DNA of 64,000 nucleotides from Xenoacremonium recifei (Eukaryota; Ascomycota; Sordariomycetes; Hypocreales; Nectriaceae). Made by a program: the position numbers and the translations under genes. The stretch is taken from the NCBI GenBank assembly GCA_012184525.1, contig WOFQ01000028.1, positions 62,001 to 126,000 of the forward strand, in the 5' to 3' direction. The notes beneath the pieces were generated by a model, which saw only the letters and a program-made list of their open reading frames with translations, was not told the DNA's origin and ran no database searches. Positions 7,852 to 19,101 of the stretch are shown here, piece after piece; position 1 is the stretch's first letter, and each line of letters opens with the position of its first letter.

Positions 7852-10800
7852 TTAGGCTGGAGGACTGCCAAGATCCCCCGTTTGTACTCGCTCTTCCCTC
7901 TTTCTGTCGTCGGTCCTCTTCGGCCAAAATTTGTTCTCGATTAGTGCAGCTATATCCTTCTTGAAACGATTTTGAGACACCATGTATTGCATACTTGGCC
8001 CAGGGACGGCCCCTGCTTCGATAAACGTTGCGACGATCTGAAGGTGACCTTTCTTAGCAGCGACGTCTAACGGCGTCATTCGCGTCCCCAGGTCATCCTC
8101 GCCCTCGTGGTTCAATATAGTAGGTAGCAGGTCGCTTTCAGCCCTGATAAGTTCAAGAATCGCTTGAACCATATCCGGGCTATCACACTCGCAACCGGCA
8201 ACCAAGTGTAGAATTGTGTAGTCTTTCCAGTAAACATAACTGATTAAACCAAGAGTCATTTCTTGGTCCACCGTCGCCAAATACTTGAAAGTCCCCAGGT
8301 CTCCGGATGCGACGGCGTGGATCAAGGGATATTTACCGTCATCGTCTAAGAATGGCATCGCACCGTATCTGACTAGTATTTCCACAGCGCTCTGATTTCC
8401 CCACGCAGCCGCTTCGTGAAGTGGTGTATGCCCGATGGTCGCTTTAGCATTGATATTGAGTTCCGCCTTCAGGAGCACCTCGATCGTATCGGGCGACCCA
8501 TTCCGCGATGCCAGATGAAGTGGTGTATGTTTTTCAGCATCGACGGCTTCCTTATTCGCTCCGATGTCGATCAGGGTTCTCAATCCTGAGGTATGCCCAT
8601 AAAGTGCTGCCAAATGAAGAGCAGTCCAACCATACCGGTCCGTGAGCTCAAGAGAGTCTTTCCACAGGGTAAAAGCTTGATGCATGTTTTCAATCGCGGC
8701 CCAGTGAATTGGAGCTCTTCCATCTCGGTCTCGTTTTGACTGCACGTTTTTCTCGGCGTTTTTATCTTGTTCAAGGATGATGTTGAAAACTGAATGTACC
8801 AACTCGTAATTTCCGCTTTTCACGGCACAGTGCATAGGAGAGATCCCGTTACTTCCAGCAGAATTGCAATGTTCTTGCCGCCGGGGACAGCGTCCGGCCC
8901 TTGCAAGATCTCCGTGAAGGCAAAGGTAATGCAACGGTGTCCATCCCCATGGATCTTTGGCGTCAGCTATAAGCGTAAATGAATCGGCATGCGCACTAAG
9001 AGAGTTCGCTCCATAAAGATACGGTCGCTAACCAAAAGCATCTGGTGAGTCTGGACCGCTCGCGCGCGGGTGACGTGGGTCGATGCAATGAAGATGGAGG
9101 GCCGTCAAGCCGAAGCTTTCCGGAAAGGCCTCGGGCTTGCCAGCCTCGTCTGGTTCTCTCAAGGACAGTATCTCCTGAAGCAGTTCCGCTTTGAATGGTT
9201 GGCCCTGTGCTTCAAATAATCTGATGAAGTGGCTCCCATCTAGTAGCTCTGACATTTGGAAAGCCATTCGGATCTCTTTGAGCAATTCCGTGAGCTCGGG
9301 CGAATAGAAGTCGAGGAAGTCGTTTCGTTTCTCCAATATGCAGGCGTTTTCTGCTGTGCACAATCTGCTAACGAATTCGAAGCATGTCGCAAAAGCTCGG
9401 GCGTTGAAAGAGCTCCTCATGGGTTTAAACAAGAGCGCAACCTTGAGCAGCGTCTTGGAGCCTCTGATCATTTCTGTCCATTCCTGTTTCATCTCGAGCT
9501 CTTGCACTGTTTCTTGCAGCTTTTCGATGATAACAACATCACCCAAAGATTCTGACAAGCTCAGAGGCGCAATAAGGTCGAAATATATGTTACGCAATGA
9601 TCCAAATCCGATATCCGAGACCAATCTGGAGAGCTCTTCATTATGAAGTCGGACGTCGCCCAGGAAAAAAACCACCTTGGCTGGTGTTACAGTTGATGCT
9701 TTGCTCAACCAGAAACCAGGCGAACTTCCCACTGCTTGAACGAATCCAGAGAACAGGGTCCGAGCGTATAGCTTCTCGATGGCATCGTGGCAGACCACCG
9801 CAAGGGTTCCAAGGGTTTCCCCTCCATGTCTTGCTCGCAATTGGTCGTATCCCAAGGCCCTGAAGTCACAAGTTATATAGTAAGAGACTCGTGCTTTTTT
9901 TGCTTGCGGTCTGCTGGCCTGATGCCCCTGTGGAAGGTTTTGGTATGTAGCGGCACCCCAGCCCGCGAATCTCTCTATCGCGACCTTCTTGGTCTCGCCA
10001 CAACACAACCAATCTCTCGGTCGGTTAGTCTTTGGGATTTCGATATCGAACACCTCCGGTCCGCCGGCCGGCATCCACCACTTGAGGTCTTGGATCAAGC
10101 CAACATTTTCCATGGCTGGACCGAGTAACTGGAGTCCCTCGCGCGCGCCGCGGAAATCCGAGTCCGTGTCATAGGGCACAAAACGCTCTTTCTTTACGGA
10201 TCTGCGTGCTTGAATCTTGGCAGAATACAGCCAAAGCGAAAGGATTGCTTCGATTTCTCGGGCATCAAAAGTCCACGAATAGAATCTCTTTAGGCTTATT
10301 GATACGTGCTCGCTTTTAGTATGGCACTGTATCCTAAGCCTCCAGTCACATTCACTGCTGCCTGGCCATGGCCCTAAGCATTGAAGAAGTACATCCGCAA
10401 CTGCTTCCATAGCTCGTGAGAGTTGAACAGCTTCAGAATATACCGGGCTCTGCCAGTCTGTGAGGTCTCCCAAGCTCTTGCGGGTGATCATAATACGTTG
10501 CGCTGTGCTCGAGCTGTTGACAAAGGGGCTGTGCTTGGAAGATTCCAAATAGGAGTCATCCTCTGCCCCATTGAATGCAGGGACCCAAGAGAAAGGGGCC
10601 TCATATCTTGGATATTTTTCCTTCTTAGAGTGTGTTTGTAATTCGGGTGTTGTCCAGGGCGCCTTGCTCAGATCGGCCAAGTTGACGGCAAGCCAGTCAA
10701 TCTCAAAACCTGGTGTGAGACGCAATGATCTTGGAGGCCGAAGAAAGTCAATTCGAACCAATGCCCGCAAGAGAGTCATCAGACCGGTTGCTCCTAGTTG

Positions 10801-12440
10801 TGCCAATGAAGCCGTCCAATTCATTTCACGTAAACCAGTGAACTGAAGGATAAAGCCTGCTAACGCGAGAGCGGTTCCAAATGTCGTGATTGCCCCTAAC
10901 TTCAATGAAACCTCTTCGTTGCCGTCCTGTTCTCTGTCCATCCTGTTTCGATAGCGCCGATGGGAAGTCGTGACGAATTTTCGATGTTCACGTGGGTATA
11001 ATGCGAATGATTCGAACACTTGATCATCAACAATGGTTTCCTGTTGAATCCAAATAATCCACATCGTTTGTCCATCGTTAGCTTGGTAGTGAGTCTCGAT
11101 GGTGCTTTGCTCTACGACGACAGCGCAGATTACCAGACCCAGCACCAGCGAAAGAGTTCCAGCCAAAGCTAGAGGAAACCCAACCTGTGAAGTGGCCTGA
11201 TCATGAGACCCGAGTTCTGCCTTGAGTTGGTCAGAGTGAACACTGTAGCCAAAATATACCAATACGCCAGCCTGCAAGAGGACGCCGAAAGCTGCAACAA
11301 AGTACACCCAGCACCGATTCGTCCTGTTGTTGCAATTGAGTAACAGATTTGGTGAAGAATCGTTCCAATCTCTGATAACAGTAATATTATCTGGATGGGA
11401 AGCAGCTGAAGAGTCTGAAGAGACATCTATAATGTCTGAAGCTTCGCTAATTGATGGAGAGCGCGGAGGTTGGCTCTGGTTTTGAATCGGCCTAGGAATG
11501 TCCTCAAGGGGTATTTGAGCACCATGGCTGGGAGTGTGTAGTTCGGTCGGGCTTTGGAATTTCCTCTTCACTTTTTCGATGACTCTCCTTGTCCAGTCTC
11601 CTTTGTAAGCGGACAAATGACTGTTGCCAGGCTCTCCGGTCTCTATGTCGGTATTATCGGGCGCAGGTTTCTGTATGTTCTCCGGGTTTGCTTCAGCATG
11701 CTCATTGTCTACTGAGGAAGGCCTTGAATCTTTTGGCACGGTTACAGTCTTGGAAGCGAAGAGGTTCTCGCTAGCCCTCCATAATCGGTTTGAGAGAGAC
11801 ACATCTTTGAAGTAGATCAGCAAGCTTTCAAACAGAGACCCGATAGTGTATTGGTCAGATTCACTTACTCTTTTTATGAAGTATACCTAACCCTATAGCA
11901 TCGGATAGTTTCTTGACGGTCACAGGAAGAATAGGATTACCGCCATCTTGAGGCTTCCAATCTTCTGGGGCCACGACAATATACTGCTGCATACGTCCCT
12001 CGCCTCGACATCGCACCACATTGTGCCCGTTCCAGAGTTCGGAAGTCTCCTTTGAAGTTGATGACATGATCTCAGCTTCTGCTGCCGAGACATGCTCCCT
12101 CGATCGTCCAATGACAGCCTTCAACCACGGCGGACCACCGATCCTTATTGCGCTGACGATGATGGTGAGCATACCAATGGGAGCCACAGCGACGATGATA
12201 CAGTCGGCTAGGCCCATGGCCTGGCTCATGAATTGCGTGGTAGGCCGCTCTCCAAAGAGCGAGAGGAGACTGCGTGTGGCATAACGTTAATTTTGAAGAC
12301 TTGTGGAAGATACGATTGCGAACTTACGGCCCCAGGTCCGAGACGAGATTATTTGCGAAATCATCACCGCTGAAAGCGTTGACAGAGGCCAAATGCCAGA
12401 CAAGCATTAGCCACAAAGCGAGCACTCGGTTGTGGATCAT
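7852..12440 (-). CDS. Ankyrin-repeat, multi-membrane protein with signal peptide (about 1466 aa)
   Basis: The inferred exons are 12440-12328, 12269-11869, 11804-9033 and 8966-7852, with introns of 58, 64 and 66 nt, all GT-AG and all restoring frame (1467 codons with stop). Exon 1 encodes a hydrophobic leader (VLALWLMLVWHLASVNA) of signal-peptide type. Exon 2 has a membrane segment (IIVAVAPIGMLTIIVSAI) and the family motif STSKETSELWNGHNVVR. Exon 3 carries more hydrophobic segments around residues 310-380 and 450-500, then a long cytosolic-type region. Exon 4 holds eight or nine ankyrin repeats (for example GWTALHLAALYGH, HTPLHLASRNGS, HTPLHEAAAWGN). Large fungal proteins with this layout are known, but their function is not. 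Fungal ankyrin arrays usually serve in protein binding, and some large ankyrin proteins have been discussed as immune-like or sensory; no role can be assigned here. Confidence 0.8.
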
Positions 12441-13051
12441 TTTGAGGTGAGGATGATCATGGCATGCAACTTGTGCGTTTGGGTTTCGACGACGATGAAG
12501 GCGACCGAGAAGGAGAGAGATTTATGTCGGCGACGCAGGTTTGGGGGCCGTTTGACAGCATGGCTTCCCATAGTCCGCGTCCCTGTTCGCCTTGTTTCGT
12601 GATTCGTTGAGGCCTCCATGGGCCGCAAAGGAGGCCCATGCGTCTGGCGGTTCTTGAATCTGCCCGTGGCGGGCTGCAGAAAATTCTCGACTGAAACCAT
12701 ACTTTGAGAGATGAGGAGGCGCAGCACTGGGTGTTAGCCGCGCGACATTTCCAGTGCGCAACAAGATTGGTTGTGAACGCCCTGATTCCGTACACGTGGT
12801 ATGCCCTTCAGTGGATCGAAGCCAAGGACCAGTAGGCAGCAGGCGTTTGACGAAACACTCGTGAAAGTGGAAGAAAGCCGTCAGCAAATGAGCACTGAAT
12901 GGGATGATGCTGATGAACTGGGGAGTTCAGTCCATCTTCGCGACATGTGTAAGTGCGGTCGCGTATATCTTACTTCTCATAAACAAGGTCAAATATAACT
13001 CAATCTAACATTAACGTCCTCTCACTATGAATTCTCAGATCATCGCTAACA
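12441..13051. other. Intergenic, promoter side of the ankyrin gene
   Basis: The upstream region of the ankyrin/membrane gene abuts the 3' end of the FAD oxidase gene. Open frames here overlap on several strands and none resembles a protein. No TATA box was recognised. Confidence 0.5.
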
Positions 13052-14713
13052 TCACTCTACTCGTGAGATCTTGAAACCACCCGGAAACCGAGTCTGGAAC
13101 TTGCCCTCAGGATCATATCTCGCCGCCACCTGCTTCATATGCCTAACACTCTCCTCAGGATAACTCCCCAACGGATTCTGCGAGAAGTCGGCATAGTTAA
13201 GATACACCAGCTGATTCTCCGCGCCAATCTCAGCCGAAAAGCTCTCCAGCTCGGCAACCATGGCGGCCATGCGCTGGCGTGCGATAGCTAGGTCGGCTTG
13301 ATCGGTGTAGACGAAGACGCCTGCGGTCCAGAGCACGGAGTTGTGATCCTTGATGGTGTCGGCGAACATGTTGCCGCCGCGCTCGGCGCTGATTTCGGCG
13401 AAGAAGGACGGCAAAGGCTGGAAGAAGACGATGCTGTAAAAGGTCTTTTCGCCGATGTCGTGGGCGAGAGCGTCGGCAAATTGCTTGTGCATTTGGGCGG
13501 CGCGGTTGAGAATCCGCTTGTCGTTCTTGAAGGTGAGTGTGACTTGCACGGCCCTGAATCTCGTTAGTAGCTCTTAGGAGTCGGGTCACAATTAGTGCTT
13601 GCCATGAGTCTCCAGGGAGCATCGAGTTCGCAGCGGCCTGGTCAAGAGGCTCAACAGCCTGCGAGTAAGGCGTTGTCTGTGGGATCTGGCTAAGTTTGTC
13701 GAAGGCAGTGCTGTTCTCAACTCCATCAATGTTAACCTCGATTGTCGCTAGAATATCCTCGCCGTCTTCATGAACCAGGATCGCAATCAACGCATCGCTG
13801 TCGTATTTCTTTTGGCTATCAGTAAAGTCCACAACAGCATCCACAAGTTGTGATGTGTAATTGGCCGACATGACCCGAGTCCCGCGAGCCAGTTTCTTGT
13901 CTGGCAATGCCTCGAGGTCGTAGCGCGTGACGATGCCAAAGTTGCTGCCTCCGCCCTTGAGAGCGCGCCATAGATCGGCGTTTTCATCTCGGTTTGCATT
14001 CACGATGGTGCCGTTGGTCAAAACGACCTCGTAGTTCTTGATGGAGTCACAGCCGAAGCCCTGCTGCGCCATATAATACGTCGAGCCGCCGCCTAGCAAG
14101 AAGCCACCAACTCCGACATCGCCATCTCGACCGCCAGTGACCACAACGCCATGCTCGTGCAGGTACGTGTAGACATCCACCCAGTGACTTCCAGGGCTCA
14201 GGCTGGCTATGTTGGTGGTCTTGTTGTACGTGGTCTGGTTGAGATACTCGAGATCGATAGTCACACCAATGTCGATATTGTTGGACCGTCCTAGGTTATG
14301 GCCACCGGCACGGACAGCGATGTACCACTCTCCAGCACCGTCACCCGCGCCATCCTCGTCCGCGAGAAGTGCACTGACTCCGGCGGACACTTCCTGTGCA
14401 TCGTGAGGCTGAAAGAGACAGTACGGGCGGTTTCGAGTGTTCAGTGCCCAGTAACTCTCAATACGGGGGCCGTATGCAGCGTCTGTCGGGAAGAGCACCC
14501 GCTCACCAAGGCCAGCAGCTACTAAGGCATCACACTGTATGTGTTAGAGAAGAGGAATATGAAACAATGGGTTTGACATACGGGAGGGAAGCCCGTGGTG
14601 TTTGCCGAGCAACTCGAGTTTGCGGCAGTGACAGAACCACTCAAGAGCAATCCCGTAGAAAGGAGCTTCTGACGGCGGAAAAGCTTGTAAATTGCGACTA
14701 ATAAACAAGACAT
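13052..14713 (-). CDS. Secreted FAD-linked oxidase, BBE family (521 aa)
   Basis: The inferred exons are 14713-14582, 14534-13603 and 13553-13052 (522 codons with stop). The N terminus has a cleavable-looking leader (LLSTGLLLSGSVTAANS). Residues of about 65-210 form the FAD-binding type 4 domain, with RAGGHN carrying the His that can bind the flavin covalently and GGGSTYYMAQQGFGCDS and GGGSNFGIV as cofactor-contact glycines. The C-terminal BBE domain ends with YLNYAD and a Lys-rich tail. Such secreted enzymes oxidise sugars, alcohols or secondary metabolites; the substrate cannot be told. Intron 1 is ordinary (47 nt). The second intron appears to be GC-AG: GCAAGC donor, TACTAAC branch, CAG acceptor, 49 nt, and it restores frame exactly. 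A TATATAAA box lies about 70 bp upstream. A Zn2Cys6 regulator gene lies 1.4 kb away, divergently oriented. Confidence 0.88.
13554..13602 (-). other. Probable GC-AG intron in the FAD oxidase gene
   Basis: The donor is GCAAGC after TCATG, a perfect TACTAAC branch site sits about 10 nt before the acceptor, and the acceptor is CAG. Removal joins GDSW to AVQVTLTF in frame. The only nearby GT would leave a 36-nt intron, which is too short. Confidence 0.75.
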
Positions 14714-16097
14714 TTTAGTAATGATAGAAGAGTTGATGAGAGTTGGCTTTTGGAAGTATCTCAGCAGACAAAAGTAACACTTTATATACGTTCATCTCCT
14801 ATCCCCCAGCCTTGGAAGCCTCACACGCAAACATCGAGGCTGAATAATTTCCCAATTGAGACAGAGGCAACGCCAAGCCCCTGAGACCTACGGCCGTCAG
14901 CCCTGCCGAGTTCCGAAAGATGAAGATGTTCAGTCTACATACTCTCTTGGCAACGACTTACAAAGGCATCGATCATTGCCCTATTAGGCAATTGTGGTCG
15001 CCAAGACGCTACTGTCGGGGTCTCCATCGACGACCCCATCTTCACGATCCTCCGCTTTCTCTCGAAGTTGGTGGTTGGCGATAGCGTCGAATTCAGGTTT
15101 TCCACAATCGTTCCATGGCCTTGGGCTGCCCAATTCAGGGCTGATAGTCCCGGCACTCATTTCGGAGGTTGTAATGAGGTCATCGGCAGCTTTTTAAGCT
15201 GCGAGGTTGTTGAATAGCTTAACCGTTATTTTCAGCGGTGAGAGGCAGGCCTGAGTGTTGAACCGGGTTCCGGTTATTGGCCAGTGGGAATTTCCGTCCC
15301 GGCTCATGATTCTTTCAATCTACAGAGGGATATCTGACTAGGTGCTCCGTTAATTAATTCGTCGTGCCTGTCTGCCTTGCCGTTATGAAAGACCAATGAA
15401 GAATGCCATTGTCTCCCTCGTATCCAACAGATCAACCAACTCATGGCGGCAGTGCCCATACTCCCCCGCAAATGATCACCGCCTCTCACAGCCCTACGCC
15501 TAATTTCCAACACGCGTATTCTAATCTATACACACAGCAGTCAGACATGACGTGGAAACCCTCAATTATGCCTCCAGTGAACGATCGACCCATCTCCACC
15601 TGCAGGTCCCGATCCTTCACGCCGTAAGGTGGCAATGCCGTGGGCTGGGCTTTGGATAACGCTAATATTTTAGAGTAGGTCCTTGAGCTCGAGACCAAGG
15701 CTGAGCTTGGGGAAATGAGAAGCCGGAGGCAGCCTGGGAAACGTCTGAAGAGGTGTCAACGCGGGGGTGGCAGTTGGAATAATGCAAGACACGGTCTCAG
15801 ATGTGACGAGACACGACTCAGCGTTAACTCACTTTCATTTAGAAGAAATACAGAGCTATCTTTTTCTTCTCGACTATATAGTAAACTAATAGCAACATGT
15901 CGACTTTCCATCTCTCATTGGCCCTCAAAAGTACAGCATTCGGACCTTCAACTCACTCCACCAAACCGACGATCATCACCCACTCCGCTCATCCTACGAA
16001 CAGCCTCCTGCGCCTGACGTAACCCCTCCCCCTCGCTCTTCTCAAATACCACTTGCCTTTACTCCTAAACCTCTCTCTTTACCATTCATCACTTACC
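14714..16097. other. Divergent promoter region with an ankyrin-like relic
   Basis: This region lies between the FAD oxidase and the Zn2Cys6 gene. On the minus strand at 15156-14935 a 73-codon frame begins with an ankyrin-like segment (LSALNWAAQGHGTIVENL) that then loses its pattern; it may be a relic of an ankyrin gene. The rest holds no coding frame that I can support. Confidence 0.35.
14781..14788 (-). promoter_or_regulatory. TATA box of the FAD oxidase gene
   Basis: TATATAAA on the minus strand, about 68-75 bp upstream of the ATG at 14713. Confidence 0.55.
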
Positions 16098-17723
16098 ATG
16101 ATATCCGAAAGCAGCAACGACACAACACCAGAGCCCCCGCGCCACTGCTGGGAATGTCTCCGGCGCGAACTCGTCTGCGACTTTACTCAACCGTCCTGTG
16201 GCCGGTGTACCTCTGGCGGGATCACATGTCCTGGTTACAGCGAGATTCAACCCGTGCGTTTACGCTGGCTGCCGCCTGGAAAGGTGAAGTCGCGAGTTCA
16301 TAAGCCGCGTACGAGGAAGAATAAGAAGAGAACAAAGCCTGTTCAGGATGAAGTCGCGAAAGAAGGGCTTGGGTTGTCATTGCGAGTGAGCGAAGACGCA
16401 ATGCTCGAAGCAATCGAATACTGCACGTCCTCCCTTCAACACGATGCCAAATCCTCACTAACACATCCAGACAACTCAGCAATGCACTCCTACTACGCCC
16501 CCCTGCACCACCTCGGCCCTCACCCCGGCATGATCAAAATTGAACCCTCGCACATCCGCATCGGCCTCCGCAGCCCGGACTTCCTGCGCCTCAACATCGT
16601 CTGCATGGCGCTCAACCACCGCATGAACCGCGCGGACGCATCGCAGGCCATTGCTTTGAGCAACACGTACCACCGCTTTCGGGGCCGGATTCTACGCTCG
16701 CTGAATGAGGCGGTTGAGCTTGCAAAGACGAGGGCGGAGAGTGTGAATGTGCTCATCGCGGGGATTTTGGCGTTGTTGCTGGCGGATGTGAGTGAGCCAG
16801 ATATGAGAGAGAGAGACATTGCTGATGGATGATAGGCACATCAAGGAACCTCGCCGCACTGGCGATGCCACCTCCAGGGCATTCACCAACTAATCACCCT
16901 CCGCGGCGGTCTTCGCACCCTGTCCGGCTCCGGCATCGAGCCTCTCCTCCTCTGCTACGCCTAGTACGCCTCCCCCTTTCTCTTCACACATAAACTCTCT
17001 AACAACCACAGCATCACCATCATCGGCGACACTTCCTCTCCCTCCTCCGACATGGCCATGACACCCGCCCTCCTGGCCGATCTCGATGCTATCCTCTCTC
17101 AAGACTACCACCTGTTCTCCTTCCACCCCTTTCCCAAGCCGCTCTTCATCGCCACCGCACACATCAACGCTCTACGCTCCCGCGCCGCACACTACCAGCC
17201 AATGCTCCCTCCCTCCATCACCGTCGAAGCCACCGCCCTCCTCCGCCGCATCGCCGCCTTCTCCCCCGAAGAATGGGCATCTTCCCGCCCTTCAACCCCA
17301 GCATGGACGCTCCTCGCGCGCCTCATGCAAGCCGCCATAGCACTCTACTGCATCACCTCTCTCCAAAGCATCGCCGTGCTTCCCCGAAATCACTCCCTAC
17401 TCGTCCGCCGCACTGCCTACCGTCAGATGCTGCGCCGACTGCTCGAGCGGGCTCTGCGTGCGCCCTGGTCTTGCGGCGCGTTTATATGGCCTCTCGTCGT
17501 GCTGGGCATTGACGCGGTGGATGACGAGCCAGAGATGCGCGCGTTTGTAAGAGACAGTTTGGAGCCGATGAGCTATGCGCAGGGCTCGTATGTGCCACTC
17601 ATGGCCAAAGGCGTGCTGGAGAGATTCTGGGCTTCAGGGGAAACGAGCTGGGATGCGTGCTTCGACAAACCGTACGCGCTGACGATGATGTGGACAGTGA
17701 GCCGGCATAATCTCAAACGATAG
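16098..17723 (+). CDS. Zn(II)2Cys6 fungal transcription factor (509 aa)
   Basis: The inferred exons are 16098-16787, 16836-16963 and 17012-17723, with two 48-nt GT-AG introns that keep the frame (510 codons with stop). The DNA-binding domain is at the N terminus: Cys17, 20, 27, 34, 37 and 44 in the C-x2-C-x6-C-x6-C-x2-C-x6-C pattern. A Lys/Arg-rich stretch (KPRTRKNKKRTK) follows as a likely nuclear signal and linker. The remaining 400 residues form the helical, Leu/Ala-rich region typical of the fungal-specific regulatory domain. Start choice: ACC precedes the ATG at 16098, and the upstream frame lacks an ATG. Such factors often regulate a neighbouring gene or cluster; the FAD oxidase, 1.4 kb upstream and divergent, is the obvious candidate target, by position only. 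Confidence 0.85.
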
Positions 17724-17804
17724 TCTCGCAGCCCCTAGATTAAATCATCTAGTTCCATTTTAGCCAGGACAGTGAACAAGCATCAAGGAGTTAGCAATTC
17801 TCTC

Positions 17805-18040
17805 TTCCATAGGAAGGATCTCAAGAAGAGTCTCAAAATAGGTCCCAAATACCAACGTGCTCGTCAAGCGATTACCGGTGATCTTGGTATGGTGTTTTTT
17901 GAGAATAGATGGATGGAGTGGAAAAGTCGCAGCAGGAGCCGCAACAGTTAGGATGGATCAATGCAAGGTTCATTTAAGCACCTTCAGCGACCTCAGTAAG
18001 TTACTACTTCACATTTTCCTCAATTATTAGCAAACAATCC
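17805..18040 (+). repeat. Second copy of the dispersed relic found near 7.6-7.7 kb
   Basis: The sequence contains a run of AGGATCTCAAGAAGAGTCTC, then a Ser/Arg/Gln-coding block and a segment closely matching ATGCAGGGTTCGTTTGAGCACC, then TTCACATTTT, in the same order as around 7605-7725. In-frame stops are present. It is a degraded dispersed repeat, about 10 kb from its partner and in the same orientation. Flanking sequence from 18040 to 18320 is strongly AT-rich. Confidence 0.5.
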
Positions 18041-18326
18041 TGTGCAAGTACTTAAGTATATAGCAGTTAAGTCAGAAATTTTAGGACCCAGGGCCCTCTC
18101 GCCTTAGTTCCTAATAGCCCCTGAGCAGTAAATCACTGATATGAAATTTAATACCTGACCTCAGATTTCTTATATTTTCCCCGCAAAATTATACTAAATA
18201 CTATATTTAAAGTAAGAACTAAAGGCAGGTACCTCAGGCCTAACCTAAAGTATATAATTATATTATTACTCCTATAATTCCTTATTTCTCTTTCTTCTTT
18301 TTTCTTTATTCCCCTAATACTTTAAA

Positions 18327-18890
18327 ATAGCAGAAGAGAATAATTATTACTATAATAGTATCTCTAATATAAACCAGCCCCAGGATCAGTATTAACCTTA
18401 TAATACCCCTACTTAATACCCTCCTGTTAATAAAGAAACTGCTATATTATATGGCGGTCAGGACTACAGATATAATGCGTCCAGTGATAGCAATAGTCAC
18501 TATAAAGTTCAGTTTGGCGAGTTGCTGCCCGAGAATATTCAAATTCGACAGACGGCCGACGGACCAGGTAAGCTTCCCGGATGGAATATGAAATCTAGAA
18601 CTATGATGCTAATGAGTTTAAAGTCATCTCTATGGACACCGGTGACTTCACCACGGACGGTGATTTCGCTCTCCTCCGCCGCTTGATTCACGCCTTGTTT
18701 GAGGATGAGGAGAACGGCGTATATGTAGTCGTGCGCCCGACCAACGAAAGAGGCTGAGAGTCTCGCGCCGAATGATGGACGGTGCAAATGGCAATCCCAT
18801 ATGGTCGGACAGAGAAGGTCGGGATGGAGGATATGCCGGTGGGGAGGATGGACATCAGAGAGTTTGTCCTAGGTTTTCAGCAATAAAATG
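18327..18890 (+). pseudogene. RIP-like relic of a Tyr/Gln/Asn-rich protein gene
   Basis: One plus frame from about 18327 reads an Asn/Tyr-rich lead (NNYYYNSISNINQPQDQY), with two TAA codons where CAA would be natural, then GGQDYRYNASSDSNSHYK. Its apparent first codon is ATA, which a G-to-A change in ATG would give. After GPG, a GTAAGC donor, a CTAATG branch-like site and an AG suggest an old intron. A protein-like stretch follows (FKVISMDTGDFTTDGDF, LIHALFEDEENGVYVVVRP) and ends at a TGA. The Tyr/Gln/Gly-rich start recalls fungal glycine/tyrosine-rich surface-type proteins, but the assignment is weak. Confidence 0.4.
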
Positions 18891-19101
18891 AGTGTGCTCA
18901 GTGATCGATCAATCCCTCGTAATCATCTCAATTGCAACGCCAAACTTCAAACTCCTTGCGCCAAGGGTATCAGCGCCCAGTGCTAGCTAATCATCCGTAT
19001 ATATCCAAGCGTACATCCAATCATCCATTCAATCCCTCGTCCAATTCCAAACCGCTGGGTTCCCGCTCTTAATATGTAAGGCCTAACAGCCCATCTGTAC
19101 A

